Shown: positions 42,906-52,305, numbered from the stretch's first letter. The stretch: DNA of 64,000 nucleotides from MWDV01 sp002070715 (GCA_035411585.1 DAONTI010000005.1:1-64000); one strand, 5' to 3'. A program made the numbers and translations. Notes: a model not told the origin generated them from the letters alone.

Positions 42906-43835
42906 ATCCGGGGAGAAATCTTCCGCGTGATAGGAGCTGCGCACCATCGGTGCGCTGGCCACGTGCAGGAATCCCAGTTCCCGCGCGCGTTCGCCCAGCC
43001 AGGTAAACTGTTCCGGCGGAATGAAGGCCGCCACCGGCAAATGTTGCCGGCTGGGCCGCAAATACTGGCCCAAAGTGAGCAGATCGCACCCCACCGCCCG
43101 CAGGTCGCGCAACGCCGTGAGCACTTCCGCCTCCGTCTCGCCCAAACCGAGCATCAACCCGGACTTGGTATAGACCCGGCCGGCGCCCATCGCTTTCGCG
43201 TTGCGCAGCACGCTGAGCGAACGGTCATAAGTCGCGCGGGAACGCACCTGCGGCGTCAGGCGGCGGACGGTTTCCAGATTATGATTGAAGATGTGCGGCC
43301 GCACCGAAATCACCCGTTCCAACGCCGCGCGGTCGTCCCGGAAATCCGGAGTCAACACCTCAATCACAACTCCCGGACTTAACCGGCGCACCGCTTCGAT
43401 GGTCTGACGGAAGTGATCGGCTCCACCATCGAGGAGATCATCACGGGCCACGGCGGTGATGACGACATGCCGCAGACGCAACCGGCGGGTGGCCTCGGCC
43501 ACGCGTTGGGGTTCCTCCGGGTCGAGCGGCAGCGGTTTGGCCGTGCTGACCGCGCAGAATTTACAGGCGCGAGTGCAATGGTCGCCGCCGATCATGAACG
43601 TGGCGGTGCCCTTGCTCCAGCATTCCCATTGATTCGGGCACTTGGCGCTTTCGCACACTGTGTGCAGTTTCAACGCGCCAAGCACGGCGCGTGTCTGCCC
43701 GAACGATTCGGAGGTCGGCAAATGCCGGCGCAACCAGGCCGGCAGACGCGGGCCGGGTGTGGTCGGGGTCGTCGCCGCTTTGTCCCGCGCGGATGGGGGC
43801 GGGGCCGCTGGAGAAACGGAGGATGAGGCAGTCAT
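42804..43835 (-). CDS. lipA: Lipoyl synthase
   Basis: 343 residues. Radical SAM enzyme that inserts two sulfurs into protein-bound octanoyl groups. Auxiliary cluster motif CESAKCPNQWECW, radical SAM motif CTRACKFC, then VVITAVARDDLLDGGA, SGLMLGLGETEAEV and QYLRPSRQHLPV, ending VASAPMVRSSYHAEDF. About 30 further residues (PEIEQSHCHDGTQDYRHERG) extend beyond the usual C-terminus; these are antisense to the GNAT gene. It follows the glutaredoxin gene by six bases, in a unit with aceE and gcvH. Confidence 0.95.
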   Translation of the reverse strand: MTASSSVSPAAPPPSARDKAATTPTTPGPRLPAWLRRHLPTSESFGQTRAVLGALKLHTVCESAKCPNQWECWSKGTATFMIGGDHCTRACKFCAVSTAKPLPLDPEEPQRVAEATRRLRLRHVVITAVARDDLLDGGADHFRQTIEAVRRLSPGVVIEVLTPDFRDDRAALERVISVRPHIFNHNLETVRRLTPQVRSRATYDRSLSVLRNAKAMGAGRVYTKSGLMLGLGETEAEVLTALRDLRAVGCDLLTLGQYLRPSRQHLPVAAFIPPEQFTWLGERARELGFLHVASAPMVRSSYHAEDFSPDSGRQPLRLPHPEIEQSHCHDGTQDYRHERGEGL

Positions 43836-43841
43836 GGGACC

Positions 43842-44105
43842 TCACCGGGCCGCGGTATCCCGCGCTAACCGCTCCCAAAACACGGCCAGTTCGTCAGGGC
43901 CGAAATCTGCGAGGATTTGTCCATCCACCTCAATCACGGGCGCCAAGGTTTGGCCGGAGAGCCGTCGCATTTCGTCAAAGGCGGCCGGGTCGGCGATCAC
44001 GTCCAGGGTGGTGTAGGTGATCCCCCGTGTTGCCAGCCATTCCTGGGCGCGGTGGCACCAGGAACAATACGGTTTGACGAACAATCGGATGCGCTTTGGA
44101 TTCAC
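43842..44105 (-). CDS. Glutaredoxin-like protein
   Basis: 87 residues, one thioredoxin fold: IRLFVKPYCSWCHRAQEWLA with a dithiol CSWC active site, YTTLDVIADPAAFDEM, the cis-Pro region LAPVIEVDGQ, and ADFGPDELAVF. Being squeezed between gcvH and lipA suggests it supports lipoate or Fe-S chemistry, for example by keeping thiols reduced or helping rebuild the sacrificed LipA cluster; that role is inferred from context only. Confidence 0.85.
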   Translation of the reverse strand: MNPKRIRLFVKPYCSWCHRAQEWLATRGITYTTLDVIADPAAFDEMRRLSGQTLAPVIEVDGQILADFGPDELAVFWERLARDTAAR

Positions 44106-44156
44106 GGGGGAAGTGTAGCCGAGGGATGGGCGGAGCTCAAATGGCGCGCCCGCGCC

Positions 44157-44543
44157 TCACGCCCCGCCGATTTGCGCGGCGTATTGCGCCGCCGTCAACA
44201 AAGCGTCCATTTCCGCCGGTTGGGTGGGTTTGATTTTGAAGAACCAGCCTGCGCCAAACGGTTCGCGATTAACCAGACCCGGATCATCTCCCAACGCGGA
44301 ATTGACCTCGACCACTTCGCCGCTGACGGGGGCGTAGATGTCGCTGGCGGTCTTGACGGATTCCACCACCGCGCAGGCTTCACCCGCGGCGAGGGTACGC
44401 CCGACGGCGGGCAATTCCACAAACACGATGTCGGTCAACTCATGCTGGGCATGATCGGTGATGCCCACGATGGCCAGATCGCCGCTGACCTGCACCCACT
44501 CGTGGGATTTGGCGTATTTCAACTCTGCTGGAACGTTTGCCAT
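44157..44543 (-). CDS. gcvH: Glycine cleavage H protein (lipoyl carrier)
   Basis: 128 residues. Carries lipoate on the Lys of VESVKTASDIYAPVSGEV. Other blocks: KYAKSHEWVQVSGDLAIVGI, DHAQHELTDIVFVELPAVG, NSALGDDPGLVNREPFGAGW. Normal length. It follows aceE by 70 bases and precedes glutaredoxin and lipA; no gcvT or gcvP is nearby. It might serve as a lipoyl assembly or relay platform as well as in glycine cleavage. Confidence 0.95.
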   Translation of the reverse strand: MANVPAELKYAKSHEWVQVSGDLAIVGITDHAQHELTDIVFVELPAVGRTLAAGEACAVVESVKTASDIYAPVSGEVVEVNSALGDDPGLVNREPFGAGWFFKIKPTQPAEMDALLTAAQYAAQIGGA

Positions 44544-44613
44544 GCGTTCATTCAGGCAGAGCGCGCGGCGTTGGTCAAACCGCTTTTCAACCGGTCGGAC
44601 GCAACGCCATCAA

Positions 44614-47304
44614 TCACACAATTTCGGCAAATCCCTTTTCCGGGTCCACTTTCAGGTCGTGGATCGCTTTTTGCACGAAGGCGGGCTTGATTTTACCCTG
44701 TTTCGCCAGCGCCCACAGGGTGGCGATCACGGTGCATTCGGCATCCACCTCAAAGAAACGCCGCAACGCGGGCCGGGTATCGCTGCGGCCAAAGCCGTCG
44801 GTGCCGAGGGTGGTCAATCCGCCGGGCACCCACGGCGCGATCTGGTCCGGCACAAGCTTCATGTTGTCCGAGACGGCGACAAAGACGCCTTTTTCCTTCG
44901 CCAGCGTGGTTTCGAGGTAGGCTTTGCGCGGGGACGCCGTGGGATGCAGCATGTTCCAGCGCGCGCACCGCAGCGCGTCGGTGCGGAGGGCCTTGTAACT
45001 TGTCGCGCTCCAAACATCCGCCGAAACGCCGTATTTTTCCGCGAGAATACCCTGCGCTTTGAGCGCGGATTGCATGAGCGTGCCGCTGCCAAAAATGTGG
45101 GCCTTGAGCTTCTTGCCCGTGGGCCCGGCTTGGAATTTATACAGCCCCCGCAGGATGCCTTCCTCGACGCCCTTGGGCATGGCCGGCATGGGATAGTTTT
45201 CGTTGTAAAGGGTGAGGTAATAAAAAATATCCTCGCCCACGGCGAACATGCGCCGCATGCCGTCGGCCACAATGACGGCGATTTCGTAGGCGAAAGCGGG
45301 GTCGTACGCGTAAAGCGTGGGCACGGTGCTGGCCAGTAACAGGCTGTGTCCGTCCTGGTGTTGCAAGCCCTCGCCATTGAGGGTGGTGCGGCCATAGGTT
45401 GCGCCGAGCAGAAACCCGCGCGCCTTGATGTCGCCCGCCAACCACATGAGATCTCCCACGCGTTGGAAACCGAACATCGAGTAGTAGATGTAGAACGGAA
45501 TCATGGGCAGTCCATGCGAGGCGTAAGCCGTGCCCGCCGCCACAAACGACGAGGTCGCCCCCGCCTCGGTGATGCCTTCCTCCAGGATCTGGCCGTCTTT
45601 CTTTTCGAGATAATAGAGCAACGATTTGCGGTCCACCGGCTCGTAGAGCTGACCTTTGGACGAGTAGATGCCCACCTCGCGGAACAAGGCGTCCAACCCG
45701 AAGGTGCGCGCTTCATCGGGAATGATGGGCACGATCCGTTTGCCAATGGTCTTGTTGCGGAGCAACAGCGCGAGCAACCGCACAAAACCCATGGTGGTCG
45801 AGGCGGCCGCCTGGCCGGAGCCTTTGAAGAACTCGCTGAAGTAATCCCGGGGCGGAATGGCCAAGGATTCCGTGCTCACGACGCGCCGCGGCAGATAGCC
45901 GCCCAGCGCCTTACGCCGCGCCTGGAGATAAACCATTTCCGGACTGTCATTCGCCGGGCGGTAGAATGGCATTTCGGCGATGGCCTCGTCCGGAATCGGC
46001 ACGCCAAAGCGGGCGCGGAACTCGCGCAGCTCTTTTTCGTTCAGCTTCTTTTGTTGATGCGTAATGTTGCGACCTTCGCCGGCCTCGCCGAGGCCGTAGC
46101 CCTTGACTGTTTTGGCTAGGATCACGGTGGGTTGTCCCTTGTGGGCGAAGGCGGCGGCGTAGGCGGCGTAAACCTTCAATGGATCATGCCCGCCGCGGGT
46201 GAGCTTGCGGATCTGCTCGTCGGTCAGGTGATTGACCAGTTGCAGCAGTTCCGGGTACTTCCCGAAGAAATGCTTGCGGGTATAACTGCCGGGTTCGACG
46301 GAGTACTTCTGGTAATCGCCATCCACGGCTTCTTCCATACGCTTGAGCAACAAGCCGGAAGTGTCCCGGGCCAGCAGGTCATCCCAATCGGTGCCCCAAA
46401 TGACCTTGATGACATTCCAGCCCGCGCCGGAAAATACCGCTTCCAATTCTTGAATGATTTTGCCGTTGCCGCGCACGGGTCCGTCGAGGCGTTGCAGGTT
46501 GCAGTTCACCACCCAGAGCAAATTGTCCAACCGCTCCCGCGCGGCGAGGGTCAAGGAGCCCAGGGTTTCCGGTTCATCAGTTTCGCCGTCGCCAATGAAA
46601 CTGACCACCTTGACCTCCGGGCCCTGGATCAATCCGCGGTCGCGCAGGTAGCGATTAAACCGCGCCTGGTAGATCGAGAGCAGCGGCCCCAGCCCCATGG
46701 AAACTGTGGGGAACTGCCAGAAATCCGGCATGAGATACGGATGCGGATAAGACGACAGCCCGCCACCCTCGGCCAGTTCCTGCCGGAAATTCCGCAGGAG
46801 TTGCTCGCTCAAACGGCCCTCCAAAAACGCGCGCGCATACATGCCCGGCGCCGCGTGGCCCTGAAAATAAATCAGGTCGCCCGGGTAATCGTCGGTGCGA
46901 CCGCGCAGAAAATGGTTGAACGCAATCTCCAGCAAGGTGGCGCTGGAGGCGAAACTGGAAATGTGCCCGCCCACGTTGGTCTTGCTGTTGGCCTGCACCA
47001 CCATCGCCATGGCGTTCCATCGCACGAGACTTTTAATGCGCCGCTCCAGCTCGCGGTCGCCCGGGAAAGGCGGTTGCTGGTCGGCGGGAATGGTGTTCAG
47101 GTAGGGCGTGCTGACGGGACGGAATCCGCTCTGGCCCGGGGCAATCAGCCGTCCGGTCAGGCTTTGCAAAAACCGGCCGGCGACCTCCGGCCCGCGGCTT
47201 TTGAGCGCGAACTCCAGCACGGAGTCCACCGATTCATACCAATGTTGCGCGCCGCCGGCGGTCGGCGACGCCGCCGACGATTGTGTTTTGTCTGATGCGT
47301 TCAC
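44614..47304 (-). CDS. aceE: Pyruvate dehydrogenase E1 component, homodimeric type
   Basis: 896 residues, GTG start. Thiamine-diphosphate enzyme that decarboxylates pyruvate and acetylates E2 lipoyl groups. Seen: GGHISSFASSATLLEIAFNH, GHAAPGMYARAFLEGRL, the ThDP motif FIGDGETDEPETLGSL ending with VVNCNLQRLDGPV, KTVKGYGLGEAGEGRNITHQ, and RTTLNGEGLQHQDGHS. Length matches the E. coli type. First gene of aceE-gcvH-glutaredoxin-lipA. E2 and E3 genes are not in the window. Confidence 0.95.
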   Translation of the reverse strand: MNASDKTQSSAASPTAGGAQHWYESVDSVLEFALKSRGPEVAGRFLQSLTGRLIAPGQSGFRPVSTPYLNTIPADQQPPFPGDRELERRIKSLVRWNAMAMVVQANSKTNVGGHISSFASSATLLEIAFNHFLRGRTDDYPGDLIYFQGHAAPGMYARAFLEGRLSEQLLRNFRQELAEGGGLSSYPHPYLMPDFWQFPTVSMGLGPLLSIYQARFNRYLRDRGLIQGPEVKVVSFIGDGETDEPETLGSLTLAARERLDNLLWVVNCNLQRLDGPVRGNGKIIQELEAVFSGAGWNVIKVIWGTDWDDLLARDTSGLLLKRMEEAVDGDYQKYSVEPGSYTRKHFFGKYPELLQLVNHLTDEQIRKLTRGGHDPLKVYAAYAAAFAHKGQPTVILAKTVKGYGLGEAGEGRNITHQQKKLNEKELREFRARFGVPIPDEAIAEMPFYRPANDSPEMVYLQARRKALGGYLPRRVVSTESLAIPPRDYFSEFFKGSGQAAASTTMGFVRLLALLLRNKTIGKRIVPIIPDEARTFGLDALFREVGIYSSKGQLYEPVDRKSLLYYLEKKDGQILEEGITEAGATSSFVAAGTAYASHGLPMIPFYIYYSMFGFQRVGDLMWLAGDIKARGFLLGATYGRTTLNGEGLQHQDGHSLLLASTVPTLYAYDPAFAYEIAVIVADGMRRMFAVGEDIFYYLTLYNENYPMPAMPKGVEEGILRGLYKFQAGPTGKKLKAHIFGSGTLMQSALKAQGILAEKYGVSADVWSATSYKALRTDALRCARWNMLHPTASPRKAYLETTLAKEKGVFVAVSDNMKLVPDQIAPWVPGGLTTLGTDGFGRSDTRPALRRFFEVDAECTVIATLWALAKQGKIKPAFVQKAIHDLKVDPEKGFAEIV

Positions 47305-47627
47305 GTTGCTCGTTCAGTTGGATTTCGATTCCGCGTCCAGCCCCCGCTGACGGCAGAATCCCGTGACATGAAACCGGAAGTAACCCGGTTTGTCAGGCGT
47401 AAAGGTAGCCGACGTCGGGCGTCCTGCAAAGGGTTTGCGCGAAGGGCGGGGGAATGCCGCCAGCGAATACGGTGGGCGCAACGGATGCGTGGTCGCGGTT
47501 TAAGTTGGACAAGCACCGGGATTTTTGCGATGTAGGCGGGGGCATTCGAATGGGGCATGGCCAAGGCCTGGTTGATTTCGCCGGCAGGTTGTGTCATCCC
47601 CGGTCAACCACCCACACCGATAAGTTT
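47305..47627. promoter_or_regulatory. Divergent control region with dyad
   Basis: 323 bases between the divergent aceE and UroD-family starts. A dyad at 47364-47394 has half-sites TGAC...AAACCGG and CCGGTTTGTCA. It lies 60-90 bases upstream of aceE and may be an operator for that operon. No gene is seen. Confidence 0.35.
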
Positions 47628-48677
47628 ATGCGACCTGAACAATGGCAACTCTTCAAAGCCGCCGCCAAACGTGAGAACCCACGGGGACCGATCCCGGTTT
47701 CGTTGATCGTGGATTGCCCGTGGATTCCGCCGTATTGCGGCGTGGGACAATGGGATTACTTCTTCGACGTCGAGACTTGGTTCCGCTGCAACGTCCAGGT
47801 GCAACGCGATTTCCCGGACGTGATTTGGTTCCCGTCGTGGTGGTCGGAAGTGGGCATGGGCGCCGAACCCTCGGCGCTGGGGCCGCGCCTGCGCTTCAAT
47901 CGCAGCCGCGTTCCCGACGTCGAACCGCTGCCGTTCCCGATGGAGCGGCTCGCAGAACTCACGCTGCCCGATCCGCGGACGGACGGATTTATGGCGCTGT
48001 GCCTGTACCGCTACGAGAAACTCAAGCAACGCATTGCTGACGAAGGCTTCATTGTGCCGGTTGTCGCCGCGCGCGGACCGCTGACTATTGCGTCGTTTTT
48101 CCGGGGAGTCACGGGATTGATGGAGGACATCGTGGATCATCCGGAGCGCACGATGCAATTGCTGTCGTTGGCGGCGGATCTCGGCATCGGCTGGCTCCGG
48201 GCGCAGGCGGAGGTCCTAGGCGACAGCGTGGAAGGCATTCTGGTGCTGGATGACCTCGCGGGGTTCATTGGCCGGAAGCATTACCAGCAGTTTGCCCATC
48301 CCTTCCTGAAGCGTTATTGCGACGCTTTCCCGGCGCACTGGGTGAAGGTGTTTCATAACGACGCCAACGTGACGGCCTGTATTGATCTGATTCCGGACGC
48401 GGGTTTCGACGTGCTGAACTGGGGATTGGACCTGACCATGAAACAGGCGTGCGAAAGACTCGGCGGCCGCATGACGCTCATGGGCAACGTCCCGCCTCTG
48501 GCTTTGGGCGTACGCGGGACACCCGAGGAAAACTACGCGGCGGCCCGCCAAGCGTTGGCCGATGCGGCTGGGCATCCGTTGATTCTCTCGCTGGGCGGGG
48601 CCACCACCACCGGCGTCACCCCGGAGAACGTGCGCGCCCTGGCGCGGGCGGCGCGGGATTTCAACGCGCAACGGTGA
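47628..48677 (+). CDS. Uroporphyrinogen decarboxylase (URO-D) family protein
   Basis: 349 residues from ATG 47628. It belongs to the URO-D/MtaA-like superfamily rather than HemE: LIVDCPWIPPYCGVG, WFPSWWSEVGMG, VPVVAARGPLTIASFFRGVT, VKVFHNDANVTACI, FDVLNWGLDLTMKQACERLG, RMTLMGNVPPLALGVRGTPE. Such proteins include corrinoid methyltransferases and other one-carbon enzymes. The HxC zinc motif of MtaA reads HND here, so the metal site is altered. The substrate is unknown. It is divergent from aceE. Confidence 0.75.
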   Translation: MRPEQWQLFKAAAKRENPRGPIPVSLIVDCPWIPPYCGVGQWDYFFDVETWFRCNVQVQRDFPDVIWFPSWWSEVGMGAEPSALGPRLRFNRSRVPDVEPLPFPMERLAELTLPDPRTDGFMALCLYRYEKLKQRIADEGFIVPVVAARGPLTIASFFRGVTGLMEDIVDHPERTMQLLSLAADLGIGWLRAQAEVLGDSVEGILVLDDLAGFIGRKHYQQFAHPFLKRYCDAFPAHWVKVFHNDANVTACIDLIPDAGFDVLNWGLDLTMKQACERLGGRMTLMGNVPPLALGVRGTPEENYAAARQALADAAGHPLILSLGGATTTGVTPENVRALARAARDFNAQR

Positions 48678-49016
48678 GGCCGGGACCGGTGTTGGTGCTG
48701 GGCGCTGGAATCGGACTGGCGTTGCGTTAGCTCCGCATCGTGCGTAGACCGGTCAGTCAGGTCGGACTAAACGGCCTGTTGTCACCAGTCAAAGAGCGCC
48801 AAAAACCGCCAGTTTATGCGGGGTCTGACATCTTTGGCGCCTGGACGATATGCCCGGTCCCGCAGAGACTTATCCGGGATGGGCTACCCCCTGATCCGCA
48901 ACAAATCACTCGACTTTGAATTTTGGCCGGGGTCATGCTGGGCGGGTGTCGGCGGTTCGTCTGGCGGATGAACCCAACGATTCCGGCAATCGAAAGCAAA
49001 CAAGCAGATCAGATTC
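48678..49016. other. Spacer upstream of glnA
   Basis: 339 bases. A distant dyad (GCGCCAAA at 48796 and TTTGGCGC at 48833) may form a hairpin after the URO-D gene. The glnA promoter should lie in the right part; I see no clear sigma-54 or sigma-70 pair. Confidence 0.4.
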
Positions 49017-50429
49017 ATGAGCACGCCCAAAAGCGTAATTGAGCTGGCCAAAAAGGCCGGCGCGAAGATGGTGGACGTTAAATTCGTGGACCCCATCGGC
49101 ACTTGGCAGCATTTTAGTTGTCCCATCCACGAATTAACCGAGGAAGTGTTCGCCGAAGGCTTCGGGTTTGACGGCTCGAGCATCCGCGGATGGAAAAGTG
49201 TCGAAGCCGGCGACATGCTGGCCATGCCCGATCCGGCCACCGCGTTTATTGATCCCTTTTGCGCCGTGCCCACGCTGTCGCTGACCTGCACCATCCACGA
49301 AACCGGTACCAAGGAAGCCTACACGCGGGATCCGCGCGGCATCGCGCAACGCGCCGAGCGGTATCTCACCTCCACCGGCGTGGCGGAAACGGTCTTGTTC
49401 GGTCCCGAAGCCGAGTTTTTTATCTTCGACAACGTGCAATACGACACCCGGAGCAACGAGTCGTTTTACCGGGTGGAATCCGAGGAAGGCGTGTGGAACA
49501 CCGGGCGCGATGAAATGCCCAACCTCGGGTACAAAATCCGGCATAAAGAAGGCTATTTCCCGGCGCCGCCGATGGATGCGCAGCAGGATCTCCGCACGGA
49601 AATGTGCCTGGTGATGATGGACTTGGGGATTCCGGTTGAGCGACAGCATCATGAAGTGGCCACGGCGGGGCAGGCGGAGATTGATTTTCGTTTCGACACG
49701 CTTGTCAAAGCCGCCGACGCCATGATGGTTTACAAGTATGTGGTCAAGAACGTCGCCCGGCGGCATGGTAAGACGGCGTGTTTCATGCCCAAGCCGTTGT
49801 TTGGCGACAATGGCAACGGCATGCACACGCACATGAGTTTATGGCGCAAAGGCAAGCCGCTGTTCGCGGGCGGCGAGTACGCCGGTCTGAGCAAGATGGC
49901 GTTGTATTACATCGGCGGCCTGCTCAAACACGCCCGCGCCCTGTGCGCGCTGTGCAATCCCACCACCAACAGTTACAAACGGTTGGTCCCCGGTTACGAG
50001 GCGCCAGTGAATCTGGCTTACAGCCGGTGCAATCGCAGCGCCGCCATTCGCATTCCTTCCTACAGCAACAACCCCCACGCCAAGCGGTTGGAGTATCGCC
50101 CTCCGGATCCGGCGGCGAATCCGTACCTCGCCTTCGCCGCGCTGTTGCTGGCCGGATTGGATGGTATCATCAACAAAATTGACCCGGGCGAACCACTGGA
50201 TAAAAACATTTACGAACTCCCGCCGGAAGAACTGAAACACGTGCCCAACGTGGCGGGCAGTCTTGGCGAAGCGCTCGATTGTTTGGAAGCCGACCATGAG
50301 TTTCTGCTCAAAGGCGACGTGTTTTCCACCAGCTTCCTGGACATGTGGATTGCCAGCAAACGCAAGGAACACGACGCGCTGCGTTTGCGACCGCATCCCT
50401 ACGAGTTTTTCCTTTATTACGACGTCTGA
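49017..50429 (+). CDS. glnA: Glutamine synthetase type I
   Basis: 470 residues. Makes glutamine from glutamate, ammonia and ATP. Seen: FGFDGSSIRGW, EAEFFIFDNVQYDT, MVYKYVVKNVARRHGKTACF, PKPLFGDNGNGMHTHMSLW, NSYKRLVPGYEAPVNLAYS and NNPHAKRLEYRPPDPAANPY. NIYELPPEE near residue 400 is the adenylylation-site tyrosine motif, so activity is probably controlled by GlnE-type modification. Complete, with a stable hairpin just after the stop. Confidence 0.97.
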   Translation: MSTPKSVIELAKKAGAKMVDVKFVDPIGTWQHFSCPIHELTEEVFAEGFGFDGSSIRGWKSVEAGDMLAMPDPATAFIDPFCAVPTLSLTCTIHETGTKEAYTRDPRGIAQRAERYLTSTGVAETVLFGPEAEFFIFDNVQYDTRSNESFYRVESEEGVWNTGRDEMPNLGYKIRHKEGYFPAPPMDAQQDLRTEMCLVMMDLGIPVERQHHEVATAGQAEIDFRFDTLVKAADAMMVYKYVVKNVARRHGKTACFMPKPLFGDNGNGMHTHMSLWRKGKPLFAGGEYAGLSKMALYYIGGLLKHARALCALCNPTTNSYKRLVPGYEAPVNLAYSRCNRSAAIRIPSYSNNPHAKRLEYRPPDPAANPYLAFAALLLAGLDGIINKIDPGEPLDKNIYELPPEELKHVPNVAGSLGEALDCLEADHEFLLKGDVFSTSFLDMWIASKRKEHDALRLRPHPYEFFLYYDV

Positions 50430-50434
50430 GCTGT

Positions 50435-50452
50435 TCCCGGGTGGGCCCGGGA
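50435..50452 (+). terminator. Hairpin after glnA
   Basis: A perfect 7-bp stem TCCCGGG/CCCGGGA around loop TGGG, six bases after the glnA stop. No T-tract follows, so termination may be incomplete or factor-dependent. Confidence 0.4.
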
Positions 50453-50624
50453 TGTTTGCCTAAAAAAAGTTCCTTCCGCTTTGGCTGCGAGCAGGGACTA
50501 AATGTGATTTCGTTGGGTGTCGTTTTTTTGGTGGCTACACGTGCGAAATTCGCTGCCGTAAGTCGGTTTCCTCTGTCGGAGTATTTCCCGACACCGTCGC
50601 CCTTGTGCTTTCTCCTGCATGATA

Positions 50625-50726
50625 GAAAGCGGCAGAGGACTGCTGCACTCCACGACGCTTCGCGCTCGCAAACGCCTCCGGTCTGCGCGCCAGCTTTTGG
50701 ACTGCGCCAGTCCTCTGGCGCTTTTG
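50625..50726. repeat. Intergenic inverted-repeat element
   Basis: About 100 bases between glnA and the DUF4832 gene. Left arm GAAAGCGGCAGAGGACTG pairs with right arm CAGTCCTCTGGCGCTTTT with two mismatches. The centre carries a smaller hairpin-prone GC segment. It has no coding character. The rest of the 50430-50826 spacer shows nothing else. Confidence 0.6.
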
Positions 50727-50826
50727 GAAACTGCGATCACCACGGTTTTCTTCCTGCCCAACCTCAAGACACCGAAGTCATTCTGGTGAAGCTGAATCGT
50801 GGTCAAGCAGCGTTAAAGATTTCGCA

Positions 50827-52305
50827 CTACTCCCGATCCGTCACGATGATCTGTCCCATTTTGTAGCGGCGTTGGCCGTCATCGCTGGACAAGGGTAGGG
50901 CGATGGTCGGTGTTCCGTCGCGCTGACCAACGGAAACGAACACGTCGTAAGTGCCCGGTTTGGTTGCGGGAGCAAATTTACCGAACGGATCCACGTATTC
51001 GTGTGCAATGACAAATCGGGCTGCGCTTTCGGCGACGGGAATCTTGTCTGGTGGTCCGGGCGGCAGTTGTTTCATGTCAAAATCCTCCGCCACGTTGACG
51101 GAAACAATGCCGCCTTTTTCGTCCTTCAAAGTGAGCGCCCAAAAACCGCCGCCATAGCAAGGCGCGACACCGGCGTTCGCCCATTTGGTGGTGACGGTGA
51201 AAGGCGCGCCGAGCGCCACCTCCGCCGGCCAGGAGATTTCGTGCAGTTGCAGGCGGTAGCCCAGCCGGCGATTGATGCGCTGAATCAGTTCGCGATTTTC
51301 ATTCAATTCCTCGCGCGGCCACCAATGGATGGAAAGATAACTGGCGTGGTAATCCTCCACCGCCTTCAACAAGAGCGAACCGTCGCCCCAGGCGTTGCGC
51401 AGTTTTGAGCTGCCGAAATGTTCGTGCTCGAGAATGACGGGCAGCGTGGGCCAGAACGCTTCCGCCATCTCGGCGTGATACCACGAGCGTGGCGGCGGCT
51501 GCACCATGATGCTGTCATCGCGCATGGTAACGCCACGAGCGCGGGCGTAGTCCATGATTGGAAAATCGCGACCCGGTTTGTCGTGACCGGCGGCATCGTC
51601 GCTGAGGCAGAGCTGGGTGTGTTTGAAATATTTTACGTGCAGATCAATGTGACGTTTCACGGCGGCCAGGGTTTGTTCGTCGGACAACTGACTGCTCATC
51701 AACGTGTGCGCCTCGCCCCACAGACCGAACGTGCCGATGTCAATGAAGGCGACGTTGGGATTGCCGTCGTAACGCCGCGCCATGACCGCCAGGAAATTCT
51801 CCAGCTTCTGCAAATAGATCGGATCCAGGAAGTCCGGATCCCATTGCGCTCCGTCCGCTTTAGGTCCTTGTCCGAATTGGTAAGTGACTCCCTTGGCACC
51901 GGCGGCTTTCACCCATTCCGGCGTGGCATACCGCATCCAGTTTTCGGAAGTGGTGATCCGCAGTGCGATGCGTTTGCCTTTGGCGATCCAGCGTTGCGCC
52001 GGTGTGTCAAGCAATGACCAGTTGAATTCGCCCTCCTTCGGTTCGAGAAATCCCCACGGCACGCGCAGATAAACCACGGACAAGCCCGGCCAATCGTCGA
52101 GCGTGTCGCTCGGTTCGAGCTTTGACCCGTAATTTTCCAGCAGGTTGGAAAAGAAATGGAAGGTCCAGCCCATGCCCGGATTGACGAGCGCAACGCCAGT
52201 GTCTTCGGGCCGCACGACGTGATTCGTCGGTGCAGCGCCAGTGCGAAGAACAGTGGCAGCTGCGACAAGGAGGCAGAAAATTCGGACGATGCGGTTAACG
52301 GTCAC
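50827..52305 (-). CDS. Secreted DUF4832 glycosidase-like protein
   Basis: 492 residues. Signal peptide RIFCLLVAAATVLRTGA. Residues 30-340 look like a TIM-barrel of the GH42/beta-galactosidase kind (LVNPGMGWTFHFFSNLLENY, SVVYLRVPWGFLEPKEGEFN, NVAFIDIGTFGLWGEAH, LPVILEHEHFGSSK), with possible catalytic Glu in WGEAH and EHEHF. The last 150 residues are the beta-rich DUF4832 part (LHEISWPAEVALGAPFTVTT, GTYDVFVSVGQRDGTPTIAL). It is probably an exported glycoside hydrolase of unknown substrate. It has the opposite strand to glnA and stands alone. Confidence 0.75.
   Translation of the reverse strand: MTVNRIVRIFCLLVAAATVLRTGAAPTNHVVRPEDTGVALVNPGMGWTFHFFSNLLENYGSKLEPSDTLDDWPGLSVVYLRVPWGFLEPKEGEFNWSLLDTPAQRWIAKGKRIALRITTSENWMRYATPEWVKAAGAKGVTYQFGQGPKADGAQWDPDFLDPIYLQKLENFLAVMARRYDGNPNVAFIDIGTFGLWGEAHTLMSSQLSDEQTLAAVKRHIDLHVKYFKHTQLCLSDDAAGHDKPGRDFPIMDYARARGVTMRDDSIMVQPPPRSWYHAEMAEAFWPTLPVILEHEHFGSSKLRNAWGDGSLLLKAVEDYHASYLSIHWWPREELNENRELIQRINRRLGYRLQLHEISWPAEVALGAPFTVTTKWANAGVAPCYGGGFWALTLKDEKGGIVSVNVAEDFDMKQLPPGPPDKIPVAESAARFVIAHEYVDPFGKFAPATKPGTYDVFVSVGQRDGTPTIALPLSSDDGQRRYKMGQIIVTDRE

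Noticed and set aside
46132..47295. 387-codon plus-strand frame opposite aceE
   Set aside because: Antisense shadow without domains; aceE is complete on the minus strand.
48796..48840. Dyad GCGCCAAA/TTTGGCGC as a terminator of the URO-D gene or a glnA regulatory site
   Set aside because: Arms only 8 bases with a loop of about 29 bases and no T-tract; too weak to call.
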